A stretch of 64,000 bases of DNA from Limnobaculum xujianqingii (GCF_013394855.1 NZ_JABMLK010000001.1:1438501-1502500), one strand, 5' to 3'. Positions 40,774 through 50,841 are shown, counted from the first letter of the stretch. Translations and numbers: made by a program. The notes: generated from the sequence alone by a model not told the origin.

Positions 40774-41300
40774 ATGCATCTTTGGTTTAAAACCTGCCAA
40801 TGCATCCTGTTGGTAGTCAATATTATTACCCCATCATCGGTGTTGGCAGTAACGGTAAAATCGGCAACGGTTTCCATCACTGCCAACGTCTTTCCCGCCT
40901 GCAGTGCGGGTTCTACCTCCGGGGGAACCACAACCTTTGGCGTAATGAATTTTGGTACTCACAGTACATTAAGTCGAGAGATAAAACTTATCGGACAAAG
41001 TAATGCCGGAGCCATTCTGGTGCAGTGTGCACCCGGAGTTAATTATCAGATCGTGTTAGGGGCAGGAAAAAGCAGCAACGTAGCACAACGCTATATGACT
41101 GGCAGTCAGTCTGGCCAACGGATCAACTATAACCTCTACAGTGACGCTAATTACACCGCTATCTGGGACGATACTCTGGGTATTACTAAAACTGCTAATG
41201 GCCTACAGGAATGGGTCAAGTCTATGGATATATTCCAGCACAATCAACTCCCGTAGCCGATAGCTACATCGATACGGTGCAAGTTACAGTAAGTTGGTAA
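40774..41300 (+). pseudogene. Frameshifted minor pilus subunit, spore coat U domain (CsuA-like)
   Basis: The frame starting at 40774 encodes a signal peptide and a spore-coat-U domain up to TANGLQ. It then runs into unrelated residues and a stop at 41256. From about 41211 the next frame continues with VYGYIPAQSTPVADSYIDTVQVTVSW and stops at 41300, exactly the expected family ending. One missing base near 41210-41211 explains this, since restoring it gives the same spacing to VYG as in the paralogue at 40188. It is a real mutation, a programmed shift or a sequence error. Confidence 0.8.
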
Positions 41301-41305
41301 CAAAA

Positions 41306-41827
41306 ATGAAAAAAACTATTCCTGCTTTTATGATCGTGATTTCTACTCTGGGTCTGATTTTAACTTGTTTCGCCATGGCCTCTGTCGTTTATGCCGACTC
41401 TCGAACCAAAGACGTCAAAATTGATGCCACCATCACTGCTGGCATCAATTTTGGTAACAATATCTCCTCACTGTTCAACAATATCGATGTGACATCAACA
41501 CAAAATGCCGGCTCGATCATGGTGAGATGCACACCAAAAACCAATGTCACTTTGGGTATTGACGGCGGATTGAACAGCGGAGGAACCGTTGGTACTGGCC
41601 GATTAATGAAACTCGCCACGGGTACCAACACCCTGAAATACCAGCTCTATCAGGATAGTAATCACACCACCATTTGGGGAAATAACAGCAATGGTGGGCA
41701 AAATTTAACAGTCATGAGCGATGGTAGCGTACAAAAGATCGATATTTACGCTCGTCTGTTTTCCTCTACCTCACTACCTGCCGTCGGGCAATACAGCGAT
41801 ACCGTATTAATTACCGTCAGTTATTAA
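41306..41827 (+). CDS. Minor pilus subunit, spore coat U domain (CsuB-like)
   Basis: The 173-residue protein has a long hydrophobic signal ending VVYADS and a spore-coat-U domain (NAGSIMVRCTPKTNVTLGIDGG ... QYSDTVLITVSY). It is third in the csu-like order. The first cysteine of the usual pair is missing: only one Cys remains in the mature part, so the family disulfide cannot form. The ATG at 41306 has no clear ribosome site and may depend on translation of the preceding, now frameshifted, gene. Confidence 0.85.
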   Translation: MKKTIPAFMIVISTLGLILTCFAMASVVYADSRTKDVKIDATITAGINFGNNISSLFNNIDVTSTQNAGSIMVRCTPKTNVTLGIDGGLNSGGTVGTGRLMKLATGTNTLKYQLYQDSNHTTIWGNNSNGGQNLTVMSDGSVQKIDIYARLFSSTSLPAVGQYSDTVLITVSY

Positions 41828-41854
41828 ACTATTATGTTTACGGATGAAAGATCT

Positions 41855-42649
41855 ATGACACATATAAAACAACCTATTTTACTGATTACCTCTGCCCTGC
41901 TGTTTTTTTGTTTCTATTTTCAATCACTAGCCTATGCCAGCTCAATTCTTATCTGGCCAATCGATCCAGTTATTGAAGATGAACAAAATGCTACCGCCAT
42001 CTGGCTGGAGAATCAGGATAGTAAACCTGCTTATATGCAAATTCGAGTGTTGGAGTGGCAACAAAGCTCAGGTGAAAACCAATACCAACGGCAATCGGAT
42101 ATATCCGTTAGTCCACCTTTCGTTCTAATCGAACCGGGAAAACGTCAGATGGTTCGTCTGGTAAAAAATATCAAAATCCCGGCTAATCAGGAAAAAGCCT
42201 ACCGAATTCTGGTAGATGAAACGCCAAGAGCTAAAAAGGATAATGAACCAGAGGATAATCAGAATGTTAGTATCGGCGTGAAATTCCAAATGCGTTACTC
42301 CATTCCTCTGTTTGTCAGTGGCCAGGGGATTTGGACCAATCCTGATTACAATAAAAACAGAGACATTAAAACCGCAACAACGCCTGAACTCAGTTATCAG
42401 ATAAGCAATCTGAATGGGCAATCTTATCTCAGCGTCAGGAATGACGGTAAGGTTCATGCACGATTGTCAAAACTGAGCAATTTGTCCGGAAACAAAACTA
42501 CAACACTGGTAGATGGTCTGGTGGGATATGTGCTACCCGGCTCCGTTATGCGTTTCCCTATTTCTAAAAACAGTCGTTCTTCTGGCTATGACAAGCTGCA
42601 GGCACTAATTAATAACGATCCTGACCCGGTTCAACTAATTAAACGCTAG
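41855..42649 (+). CDS. Pilus periplasmic chaperone (PapD family, CsuC-like)
   Basis: The ~264-residue protein has a signal ending LAYASS and an immunoglobulin-like chaperone domain. Family features are SILIWPIDPVIEDEQNATAIWLEN, the IEPGKRQMVRLVK edge strand with basic residues, and EKAYRILVDETP. It would cap subunits in the periplasm and hand them to the usher. I prefer the ATG at 41855 with a GATGAAAG stretch before it to the one at 41834. Its stop overlaps a possible GTG start of the usher. Confidence 0.9.
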   Translation: MTHIKQPILLITSALLFFCFYFQSLAYASSILIWPIDPVIEDEQNATAIWLENQDSKPAYMQIRVLEWQQSSGENQYQRQSDISVSPPFVLIEPGKRQMVRLVKNIKIPANQEKAYRILVDETPRAKKDNEPEDNQNVSIGVKFQMRYSIPLFVSGQGIWTNPDYNKNRDIKTATTPELSYQISNLNGQSYLSVRNDGKVHARLSKLSNLSGNKTTTLVDGLVGYVLPGSVMRFPISKNSRSSGYDKLQALINNDPDPVQLIKR

Positions 42650-42660
42650 TGCCAACTAAG

Positions 42661-45189
42661 ATGATGATTAACGCAGCAAGAGAATTTGATGCTGGTGTGT
42701 TTCTGCGCGACGCCCTGCTCAACAAAGTCTTATTGCCTTTGAATATTCTGCTGTTCTCACTGCCACTAATGGCTGTGCAGCCGACCTTATCAGAATCAAC
42801 GGTCAATTCATCGGTATCAGAGAGACCGGATGCGCCACCGCGCCCGGTTTCCGATACCGATGAGCTACCCGAAATGTCACTCATGTTGGAAATCGTTATT
42901 AATGGTCGTCAGACACAAGATATCACCCCGGTTTCTTACCGCTCAGGCCATTACTACATTACTTCTGAAGCATTTAATCGACTTGGTTTGCCGCTAAAAA
43001 TTACTGATTCTCCAGAAGTTGAAATCGATACGCTTAAAGATGTGCAGGCCAGTTACGAAAGTAATACTCAGCAATTATTAATCACAGTGCCATCCAACTG
43101 GTTACCAGAACAACAAATCAAAGATTATAAAACTCAGTCTTTTGAGCAGGCTGAAAGCACGCTTGGTCTGCTGTTTAACTATGATATCTATGCCAGCCAT
43201 AACTCTGGCGATACAGAAAGCAATGCTGTCTCTGCCTATACGGAACAGCGTTTATTAGGCGCTATCGGTGTGCTCTCTAATAATGGCATCTATAACCAAA
43301 ATCTGAATTCTGATACCAACAATAATACCGACAGCCGCTATCTTCGCTACGATACCAAATGGTATTACAACGATGAAAAACGCATGTTGAAATACAGCAT
43401 CGGCGACATTATTACAGACGCCCTTTCCTGGAGTACCTCCATTCGCCTTGGTGGGTTACAGATTGGTCGTAACTTCTCAACCCGTCCGGATTTAATTACA
43501 TATCCTTTACCCCAGTTTGCTGGACAGGCAGCCGTTCCCAGTGCGGTTGATGTCTACATCGATAGCTACAAATACTCCAGCTCAAACGTCAATCCCGGCC
43601 CCTTTACCATTGAAACCGTGCCTTACATTAATGGTGCTGGTAATGCTAACGTGGTGGTAACCGATCCTTTGGGCCGTCAGGTTAATACATCAGTATCGTT
43701 TTACGTCTCCAGTGAATTGCTACAACAAGGGCTAAGCGACTTTAGCCTGTCAGCAGGAAAGATCCGTAATAACTATGGTCTGAAAAATTTTGATTATGAT
43801 AATAATGCCGCCAGCACCACTCTGCGCTATGGATTAACTAACTGGATGACGCTGGAAGGCCGGGCAGAAGGTGCCAGTCAGCTAAATGTAGAAGGCATTG
43901 GAGCCAATCTTAAACTTGGTTCCTTTGGTATCTTAAGTGGTTCATACAGCCAGAGTCATGCACAAAAAGATGCTTTTAAAGCGGCAAACGCCCCTACTCT
44001 ATCACCTGATATCACGCCGTCTGATAATCACTCTCTTAATGGTAATCAAAGCTCTGTTGGTTACTCTTACACTCAACGTTATTTCGGAATTAATGCCCAA
44101 AGAGTCATTCGTAGTGGTGGCTATGGCGATCTCTCCAGCTATAAAAGTACCTACCGGTTAGACAAACAGGTTGACCAAATTACGGCTAACACCTCATTTG
44201 ACCAATATGGTTCTATCGGTATTGGTTACTTTGATGTTCATCAGTCGGATAATCATCGCTTTCGATTGCTAAACCTGTCTTACAGTGTCCCTCTGTTTAA
44301 GAACAGCAGCCTGTATGCTTCGGTTAACCGTGAAATTGGCGCTTCCGGTTATAGTGCGCAAGTGATTATCAGCATTCCATTAGGAGATTGGGGGGGAGCC
44401 TCTGTCAGTTCCAGTCGTGATGAAAATAATAACTGGACACATCAGGCTAACTATAACCGGGCAGCACCTACCGATGGCGGACTGGGATGGAATCTCTCTT
44501 ATGCTAAAAACCCTTCTGGCCAAACAGATTACAAACAGGCCAGTCTTGACCTCTCAGCACGAAAAATGCGCCTTCAGGGAGGGATTTATGGTAGCGACCA
44601 ACAAACCTATTGGGGAGAAGTCAGCGGTTCAGTGGTTGCGATTAAGCAAAACCTTTATGCCTCCAGAACCATTAGTGACTCTTTCGCATTAATCTCAACC
44701 ACTGGCTATCCGGATATTCCGGTGCGTTATGAAAATCAGCCACTGGGGAAAACCGACAGTAACGGATACTTGCTGATTCCAACCGTTACCTCATATACCC
44801 ATGGTAAATATGAAATTGACCCTATTGGTTTACCCGCCGATGTAAAAGTCCCAGTGGTTGAACAATATCGCTCAGTTAAGCAAAGCAGCGGTACTGTTAT
44901 TGAATTTCCCGTCAGCAAAATCTTACCGGCCACCCTGACGCTGGTGGATAGCACCGGTACTCCACTTCCCAGGGGCAGCATTATCTATTTAAACGGTCAG
45001 GACAATGTGAGTTATGTCGGTTGGGATGGGGATTCCTATCTGGAAAATATCGCAGCAGAAAACAATTTAGTGGTTCAACGAGCTGATAACCGTGCTCAAT
45101 GTTACGTTCACTTTACGTTACCAACACCAGAACCCACAGGGGTCATTACGCTAAATACGCTGGTGTGCTCAGAAGAAGGCAAGCCATGA
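42661..45189 (+). CDS. Outer-membrane pilus usher (CsuD-like)
   Basis: The ~842-residue protein has the fimbrial usher layout: an N-terminal periplasmic domain (MSLMLEIVINGRQTQDITPV...), a large beta-barrel with plug (GPFTIETVPYINGAGNANVVVTDPLGRQ) and C-terminal domains (PLGKTDSNGYLLIPTVTSY). It is the assembly and secretion pore for the pilus. It is short for a FimD-type usher, as expected for archaic (sigma-clade) ushers. Start choice is uncertain: a GTG at 42649 overlaps the chaperone stop. Confidence 0.9.
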   Translation: MMINAAREFDAGVFLRDALLNKVLLPLNILLFSLPLMAVQPTLSESTVNSSVSERPDAPPRPVSDTDELPEMSLMLEIVINGRQTQDITPVSYRSGHYYITSEAFNRLGLPLKITDSPEVEIDTLKDVQASYESNTQQLLITVPSNWLPEQQIKDYKTQSFEQAESTLGLLFNYDIYASHNSGDTESNAVSAYTEQRLLGAIGVLSNNGIYNQNLNSDTNNNTDSRYLRYDTKWYYNDEKRMLKYSIGDIITDALSWSTSIRLGGLQIGRNFSTRPDLITYPLPQFAGQAAVPSAVDVYIDSYKYSSSNVNPGPFTIETVPYINGAGNANVVVTDPLGRQVNTSVSFYVSSELLQQGLSDFSLSAGKIRNNYGLKNFDYDNNAASTTLRYGLTNWMTLEGRAEGASQLNVEGIGANLKLGSFGILSGSYSQSHAQKDAFKAANAPTLSPDITPSDNHSLNGNQSSVGYSYTQRYFGINAQRVIRSGGYGDLSSYKSTYRLDKQVDQITANTSFDQYGSIGIGYFDVHQSDNHRFRLLNLSYSVPLFKNSSLYASVNREIGASGYSAQVIISIPLGDWGGASVSSSRDENNNWTHQANYNRAAPTDGGLGWNLSYAKNPSGQTDYKQASLDLSARKMRLQGGIYGSDQQTYWGEVSGSVVAIKQNLYASRTISDSFALISTTGYPDIPVRYENQPLGKTDSNGYLLIPTVTSYTHGKYEIDPIGLPADVKVPVVEQYRSVKQSSGTVIEFPVSKILPATLTLVDSTGTPLPRGSIIYLNGQDNVSYVGWDGDSYLENIAAENNLVVQRADNRAQCYVHFTLPTPEPTGVITLNTLVCSEEGKP

Positions 45190-46178
45190 ATAACATACAC
45201 AGCAAACCATCATCGTCTGTCTTAACTCATTATATGGTTCTGAGTATTGCCCTGTTTATTTTGCTCATAGCATCTCCACTACAGGCTGCTACCTGCAGAA
45301 TTACCGCCAGTCCTGCGGCAGAAGATCTTGGAACCACCAGCTCATTTAACGTCAATAGCGCCAACGGACTAAGCACTTCCGGGCCAGGAGGGATTTCCTG
45401 TTCAGGGCTAAGCATTGACCTGTTATCCGGTAGCGTATTAACCGGAACCTTGAAAACTACCACCAATAACATGAATCTGGTTAACACGCAGATTCCCGGC
45501 GCAAAAATCCCTTATATGTTATACGCCGATAACACCACCAACTATCCTTTTATCAAGGATCAAGCCGTAAACTATGGGGCTGGTGGCCTTAATATTCTTA
45601 ATCTGTTGGTGGTTGGACTAGGCGGTTCAACGACGATTTACACCAAGACGACTCCTCTGCAAAATATTCCTGCCGGAACCTATACAGATACAGTGACTAT
45701 CTACTGGTATTCTAAAATGTGTCTGGCTAACCTGTTAGGAGCCTGTATCAGCCTGTCTCCCCCAGATGAAGGCACCAGCACCATTCAGATAAAGCTGATT
45801 GTGACTAAAGATTGTCAAATTATCACTACAACCAATATTAACTTTGGCAGCAGCGCCTTTGTCGATCAGTTCCCGATAAAAGCTAATAACACGGTAACTC
45901 TTACTTGCTCAGCTCAAACACCCTATAAAACCTACTTTACTAATGGGGATAACTACAGCGATCCCTGGCGACAAATGAAAGGCTCAGGAAACAGTTTCCT
46001 GCAATACAATATCTATTACCCCGACAACACCACGGTTTGGAACAGCCTGTCCAAGTTATCTGGCACCGGTAACGGTCTGAGCCAAAGCCTGATCTACTCA
46101 GCGATCATTAACCCTAGCCAGCCAGCACAACCCGCTGGTAGCTATAGTGATACTGTCCAGTTTGTCGTGGAATATTAA
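45186..46178 (+). CDS. Two-domain pilus tip adhesin, spore coat U (CsuE-like)
   Basis: The 330-residue protein has a signal ending PLQAATC and two consecutive spore-coat-U domains (about 30-185 and 200-330), the second ending SYSDTVQFVVEY. In Csu pili the two-domain CsuE sits at the tip and binds hydrophobic surfaces. The ATG overlaps the usher stop as ATGA, so the two are coupled. It is the last gene of the six-gene operon. Confidence 0.88.
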   Translation: MNNIHSKPSSSVLTHYMVLSIALFILLIASPLQAATCRITASPAAEDLGTTSSFNVNSANGLSTSGPGGISCSGLSIDLLSGSVLTGTLKTTTNNMNLVNTQIPGAKIPYMLYADNTTNYPFIKDQAVNYGAGGLNILNLLVVGLGGSTTIYTKTTPLQNIPAGTYTDTVTIYWYSKMCLANLLGACISLSPPDEGTSTIQIKLIVTKDCQIITTTNINFGSSAFVDQFPIKANNTVTLTCSAQTPYKTYFTNGDNYSDPWRQMKGSGNSFLQYNIYYPDNTTVWNSLSKLSGTGNGLSQSLIYSAIINPSQPAQPAGSYSDTVQFVVEY

Positions 46179-46232
46179 GACACAATCAGTTATGTTTCTG
46201 GTGATTGTTTTTCATACAAGGAAAAATAAAAA

Positions 46233-46721
46233 ATGGGTAACCCCAATAACATCACCAAAGTAGCCGATCTGTGCGATGCCTTTAGCGACCGCGTTCGGGT
46301 ATTTGCACCACTGTTCACTGACTTTGGTGGGAAAACTGAATTTCATGGCCCCGTAGCTACAGTAAAGTGTTTTGAAGATAACTCTCTGGTAAAAAGTCTG
46401 AGCCTGACACCCGGTAACGGCAGAATTATGGTGGTTGACGGTGGAGGAAGTACGCGCTGCGCTCTGCTGGGGGATAATCTGGCGGCTAATTTGATTAATA
46501 ATGGTTGGCAGGGAGCGATTATCTACGGCTATATCCGTGATAAAGCAGAGCTGGCTCAGATGCCTGTCGGCATTAAAGCGCTCGGCGCCATACCACTACG
46601 CTCCGCCCAGAAGTCTGAAGGTACACTGGGGAAACCCGTCGAATTCGCCGGTCAGATAATCCAGGAGGGAGATTATATTTATGCTGACGACGACGGTATC
46701 ATCATTCTTAATCCCGTCTGA
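46233..46721 (+). CDS. RraA-like / HMG-aldolase family protein
   Basis: The 162-residue protein aligns with RraA: VADLCDAFSDRVRVFAPLFTDFGGKTEFHGPVATVKCFEDN and VVDGGGSTRCALLGDNLA. E. coli RraA inhibits RNase E, while other members are 4-hydroxy-4-methyl-2-oxoglutarate or oxaloacetate-type aldolases with a G-x20-R-D/E motif. This one diverges clearly from E. coli RraA, so it may be a paralogue; the true rraA is normally near menA. It lies 54 bases after the pilus operon and converges on gpt. Confidence 0.85.
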   Translation: MGNPNNITKVADLCDAFSDRVRVFAPLFTDFGGKTEFHGPVATVKCFEDNSLVKSLSLTPGNGRIMVVDGGGSTRCALLGDNLAANLINNGWQGAIIYGYIRDKAELAQMPVGIKALGAIPLRSAQKSEGTLGKPVEFAGQIIQEGDYIYADDDGIIILNPV

Positions 46722-46740
46722 TAACGAAAGCATAAAAACG

Positions 46741-46768
46741 ACAAAGCCCGGCATTAACCGGGCTTTGT
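46741..46768. terminator. Bidirectional terminator
   Basis: An 11-bp perfect stem ACAAAGCCCGG / CCGGGCTTTGT lies between the convergent rraA-like gene and gpt. Confidence 0.82.
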
Positions 46769-46783
46769 ATCAGAATCAGATAA

Positions 46784-47242
46784 TCAGCAATCACCAATTG
46801 GCTTCACAAATGCGACGCCCATATCCCACGGTTGCTCAATCCAGGTATCCTGTGGAATATCAACTACATAATCATCCACCAACGGCTGACCAGCAGGTTT
46901 AGCAAAAATAGTCACAAAGTGAGCTTTTGGATACATATCGCGAATTGCTTTAGCGGTACTACCGGTATCCACTAAATCGTCAATCACAATAAAGCCTTCG
47001 CCATCGCCTTCAGCACGCTTCAAAATTTTCATTTCGCGCTGATTATCATGGTCATAGCTGGAGATACAAACGGTATCTACATAACGGATACTGAGTTCGC
47101 GAGCCAGTAACGCAGCAGGCACTAAACCACCACGACTCACAGCAATGATACCTTTCCATTGTTCTTTCGGCAGTAAGCGATGGGCAAGCTTACGGGCTTC
47201 AATCTGCAACATATCCCAAGTGACGACGTATTTTTCGCTCAT
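46784..47242 (-). CDS. gpt: Xanthine-guanine phosphoribosyltransferase
   Basis: The 152-residue purine salvage enzyme has the PRPP-binding motif [22 protein letters not shown] and an E. coli-like N-terminus [25 protein letters not shown]. It converts guanine, xanthine and, less well, hypoxanthine to their nucleotides. In E. coli it lies between pepD and frsA; here a peroxidase gene and the pilus island intervene. Confidence 0.97.
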   Translation of the reverse strand: MSEKYVVTWDMLQIEARKLAHRLLPKEQWKGIIAVSRGGLVPAALLARELSIRYVDTVCISSYDHDNQREMKILKRAEGDGEGFIVIDDLVDTGSTAKAIRDMYPKAHFVTIFAKPAGQPLVDDYVVDIPQDTWIEQPWDMGVAFVKPIGDC

Positions 47243-47395
47243 ATAAATCGAATCCCAGCCAGTAAATCATGGCTTCTATAATAATCAGGGGGAAAAAAGT
47301 TGCAGCAGATTATAAAGAGACGCGCCGATAAAAACCAGCGGTTATATCAGAGAAAAATAAACTAATTGATCCAAACGTATATTGGTTCAGTCTGA

Positions 47396-47911
47396 CTAAT
47401 CTGTTGGAGAAACCGTCAATATCCGAACAATTTTATCTTCCAGCGTCAGTGGTTTTGTCACGGGAGCAAATCGTTCCACCCTTCGTCCTTCATCACTAAT
47501 TAAAAATTTAGTAAAGTTCCATTTGATCGCCTGATGCCCCAATAATCCCGGTGCTTTTGACTTTAGATAACGAAATAGTGGATGAGCATCTGAGCCATTT
47601 ACTTCAACTTTAGCAAACATAGGAAAACTAACGCCGTAGTTAAGTTGACAAAAAGCTTCAATCTCCTGATTGCTACCCTTCTCCTGCTGACCAAACTGAT
47701 TACAAGGAAACCCCAATACCATCAATCCCTGAGCACTGTAACGTTGCCACAGCTGTTCCAACTCCTGATATTGCGGCGTAAATCCACATTCACTGGCGGT
47801 ATTCACTACCAGTATGGCTTTCGCCATAAAATCACCCATGCTTTTTGTTTCGCCGTGGATGTTAAGCAATGGAATAGAAAACAGTTGATTCAACACAAAG
47901 CACTCCGGCAA
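47396..47911 (-). CDS. Glutathione peroxidase family protein
   Basis: The 171-residue thioredoxin-fold protein has the peroxidatic cysteine in VVNTASECGFTPQY, the catalytic Gln/Asn region LGFPCNQFGQQE and the Trp in IKWNFTKFL. Bacterial relatives such as BtuE usually use thioredoxin in place of glutathione to reduce lipid and hydrogen peroxides. It is shorter than and diverged from E. coli BtuE, so no symbol is given. It sits between gpt and divergent pepD. Confidence 0.92.
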   Translation of the reverse strand: MPECFVLNQLFSIPLLNIHGETKSMGDFMAKAILVVNTASECGFTPQYQELEQLWQRYSAQGLMVLGFPCNQFGQQEKGSNQEIEAFCQLNYGVSFPMFAKVEVNGSDAHPLFRYLKSKAPGLLGHQAIKWNFTKFLISDEGRRVERFAPVTKPLTLEDKIVRILTVSPTD

Positions 47912-48206
47912 TTCAGTTAGTTAACGTCTATTATAGTGAATAAACGTTCTTTTCAACCAGTTCTGGACTAAAACAACTATAGCTCCAGCCTGGTAACGGC
48001 TTATATTCTATTCTTCTACCTGTTATGCAGTGAGAAAAGAGTAAAATATAGACAAACAACACGATATATACGCCAAATTCTATGCTTTCAATGTTATTCT
48101 GTTGCAGAAGAAATTAAAAAAACCATGTTATTGTTACCCTAATCTTATTGATAACAGCATCGGCATTCCTCGCCGTTGACCAGAAGATTGTTACAGGAGA
48201 CTTATC

Positions 48207-49667
48207 GTGTCTGATTTAGCTCAACTTTCGCCACAGCATCTATGGCAACACTTCGCAAAAATTTGTTCAATTCCCCATCCATCTAAACATGAAGAAGCCT
48301 TAGCGCAATACATTGTTAACTGGGCAAAAGAAAAAAAACTGCATGCTGAACGCGACGCTGTCGGCAATATACTGATCCGTAAACCAGCGACTGCGGGTAT
48401 GGAAAATCGTAAGTCTGTGGTTTTACAGGCTCACCTGGATATGGTTCCACAAAAGAATAACGACACTGAGCACGATTTCGAAAAAGACCCAATACAAACC
48501 TATGTAGACGGTCAATGGTTAAAAGCCCGTGGTACTACACTGGGTGCCGATAATGGTATTGGTATGGCATCTGCTCTGGCTGTGTTATCCGATGACACAT
48601 TAACTCATGGTCCGATTGAAGTTCTGTTAACCATGACTGAAGAAACCGGTATGGATGGTGCTTTCGGTTTACAGCCAAACTGGCTACAAAGTGAAATCCT
48701 GATTAACACCGACTCCGAAACCGAAGGTGAAATATATATGGGCTGCGCCGGTGGCGTAGACTGTATTACAAGATTGCCACTTACCCGTGAAGCAGCACCG
48801 GCGGGTAACCAGCTGTTTAAACTCTCATTAAAAGGGTTAAAAGGCGGTCACTCTGGTGGTGATATCCATCTGGGTTTAGGTAATGCTAACAAGCTGATGG
48901 CTCGTTTTTTGGCAACTCATGCTAAAACGCTGCAAATTCGCCTGCTCTCTTTCAATGGCGGTACCCTGCGTAACGCGATTCCACGTGAAGCTACCGTGGT
49001 ATTAAGCCTGCCAGCGGCTAATGCTGAAGCGCTGAAAAAAGCGAGTGCTGATTATCTGGCTCTGCTGAATCATGAACTGGCGGCTGTTGAAAAAAATATA
49101 GCATTGCTGGTTGAACCAACTGAATGTGGTTCACAGGCTCTGACGCTGGATAGCCAGTCACGTTTGATTGGCCTGATTAACGCCAGCCCTAATGGTGTGG
49201 TTCGCATGAGTGATTCCGTTAAGGGTGTGGTTGAAACCTCCCTGAACGTTGGTGTAGTCAGCACCGAACAGGACTATGCTCAGGTTCTCTATCTGATCCG
49301 TTCATTAATCGACAGCGGTAAAGAGTATGTAGTTGAAGTACTGACTTCATTGGGTGAATTAGCTGGTGCAGAGGTTAACGCTAAAGGCGGTTACCCTGGC
49401 TGGCAACCAGACCCGGCATCACCGGTTATGAATCTGGTACGCGAAAGCTATAAAAAGCTATTCGATACCACACCTCATATTATGGTGATTCATGCTGGTC
49501 TGGAGTGTGGTCTGTTCAAGCGCCCTTATCCTGAAATGGATATGGTTTCTATCGGGCCAACCATTACTGGTGCACACTCACCTGATGAGCAGGTTCATAT
49601 CGCCAGCGTTGGTCGTTACTGGCAGTTGCTGACTCAGGTATTAAAATCAATTCCTGAACGCAATTAA
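48207..49667 (+). CDS. pepD: Aminoacyl-histidine dipeptidase (peptidase D)
   Basis: The 486-residue M20-family metallopeptidase has zinc ligands in QAHLDMVPQK, GADNGIGMA, TEETGMDGA and HAGLECG. It cleaves Xaa-His and other dipeptides in the cytoplasm. The start is GTG at 48207 with AGGAG 7 bases upstream. Position next to gpt follows E. coli apart from the intervening peroxidase. Confidence 0.96.
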   Translation: MSDLAQLSPQHLWQHFAKICSIPHPSKHEEALAQYIVNWAKEKKLHAERDAVGNILIRKPATAGMENRKSVVLQAHLDMVPQKNNDTEHDFEKDPIQTYVDGQWLKARGTTLGADNGIGMASALAVLSDDTLTHGPIEVLLTMTEETGMDGAFGLQPNWLQSEILINTDSETEGEIYMGCAGGVDCITRLPLTREAAPAGNQLFKLSLKGLKGGHSGGDIHLGLGNANKLMARFLATHAKTLQIRLLSFNGGTLRNAIPREATVVLSLPAANAEALKKASADYLALLNHELAAVEKNIALLVEPTECGSQALTLDSQSRLIGLINASPNGVVRMSDSVKGVVETSLNVGVVSTEQDYAQVLYLIRSLIDSGKEYVVEVLTSLGELAGAEVNAKGGYPGWQPDPASPVMNLVRESYKKLFDTTPHIMVIHAGLECGLFKRPYPEMDMVSIGPTITGAHSPDEQVHIASVGRYWQLLTQVLKSIPERN

Positions 49668-49680
49668 TCATCATGATGTA

Positions 49681-49713
49681 AAAATAACGGCGGAAATCCG
49701 CCGTTATTTTTTT
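49681..49713. terminator. pepD terminator
   Basis: AAAATAACGGCGGA / TCCGCCGTTATTTT with a T-tract is a very strong hairpin 13 bases after pepD, probably serving convergent dinB as well. Confidence 0.92.
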
Positions 49714-49763
49714 ATCTGAATTGGAATAAAACTCTGCTATAGCTTCGATAACATACAGGTAGG

Positions 49764-50819
49764 TTACGAAAATAACGCCAGTTGTTTTTCTATCTGAGGA
49801 TCCACCAGCGTCACATGTAATCCAACCAACCTTACTCCCCTATTTTGACGCCGTTCCTGCCAGACCTGTTCCGCTACAGTTAACAAATCGCTTCTGTCGA
49901 GTTTTTGCCAGACATGTTCCTGAGTAGTTAACTGAAAATCATTAAACTTCAGCTTTACACCCTGCCGGGCAATGCGTAAATCTGGCCTGACATTACTTAA
50001 GCGGCGTTCCAACTCCAGATATAAACGTTCAATGACACTCAGACAACTTTGCCAGTCGTGAATATCTTCCGATAACGTTGTTTCCACACCAATAGATTTA
50101 CGCTGCCGATCGCTACACACTTCTCGCCGATCAATGCCGTTGCAACGTTCATGCAAGATTCGACCAAATTTGCCAAATCGATGAAGTAAGGTGGCTAAAT
50201 CAAAATCCTGAACATCTTTGCAGGTATGTAAACCTAAATCCGCCAATTTTTTCCCTGTTACCGCTCCTACACCAGAAATTTTAGTTAACGGCAGTGTTGA
50301 TAAAAACTCATCGATTCGCTCAGGTGCAATCACAAACTGGCCGTTAGGTTTATTAATATCCGATGCTATTTTGGCCAAAAACTTGATGGATGCCACTCCG
50401 GCAGATGCGGTCAGTTTCAGCTCTTGATAAATAGTAGCCCGAATATCCTGAGCAATTAAAGTAGCAGAGCCATTAAACAGGGGGCAATCGGTCACGTCCA
50501 GATAAGCTTCGTCCAGAGAAAGGGGTTCAATAATAGAGGTATAACGCTGAAATATGCGCTGAATTTGTTTGGAGATATCTTTATATACCTCCATACGCCC
50601 AGGTAAAACCTTAAGATGGGGGCACAATTTTAGTGCCTGAGCGACCGACATGGCGCTATGAACACCATAGCGGCGGGCAATATAGTTAGCCGTGCTGATA
50701 ACCCCACGCTGCTCCCTACGGCCACCTACAGCCATAGGGACATTCACCAACGAAGGATCGTCCCGCATTTCTACGGCTGCATAAAAGCAATCCATATCAA
50801 TATGTATGATTTTACGCAC
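49764..50819 (-). CDS. dinB: DNA polymerase IV
   Basis: The 351-residue Y-family translesion polymerase has active-site motifs IDMDCFYAAVEM and EPLSLDEAYLDVT and ends in a beta-clamp-binding QLALFS. The start is taken as GTG at 50819 (RKIIHIDMDC) with GGGAG upstream, giving the same length as E. coli DinB; an upstream ATG would cross the LexA site. It bypasses N2-guanine adducts and is SOS induced. Confidence 0.97.
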   Translation of the reverse strand: MRKIIHIDMDCFYAAVEMRDDPSLVNVPMAVGGRREQRGVISTANYIARRYGVHSAMSVAQALKLCPHLKVLPGRMEVYKDISKQIQRIFQRYTSIIEPLSLDEAYLDVTDCPLFNGSATLIAQDIRATIYQELKLTASAGVASIKFLAKIASDINKPNGQFVIAPERIDEFLSTLPLTKISGVGAVTGKKLADLGLHTCKDVQDFDLATLLHRFGKFGRILHERCNGIDRREVCSDRQRKSIGVETTLSEDIHDWQSCLSVIERLYLELERRLSNVRPDLRIARQGVKLKFNDFQLTTQEHVWQKLDRSDLLTVAEQVWQERRQNRGVRLVGLHVTLVDPQIEKQLALFS

Positions 50820-50841
50820 GTCATACTCCCACCACAAAATA

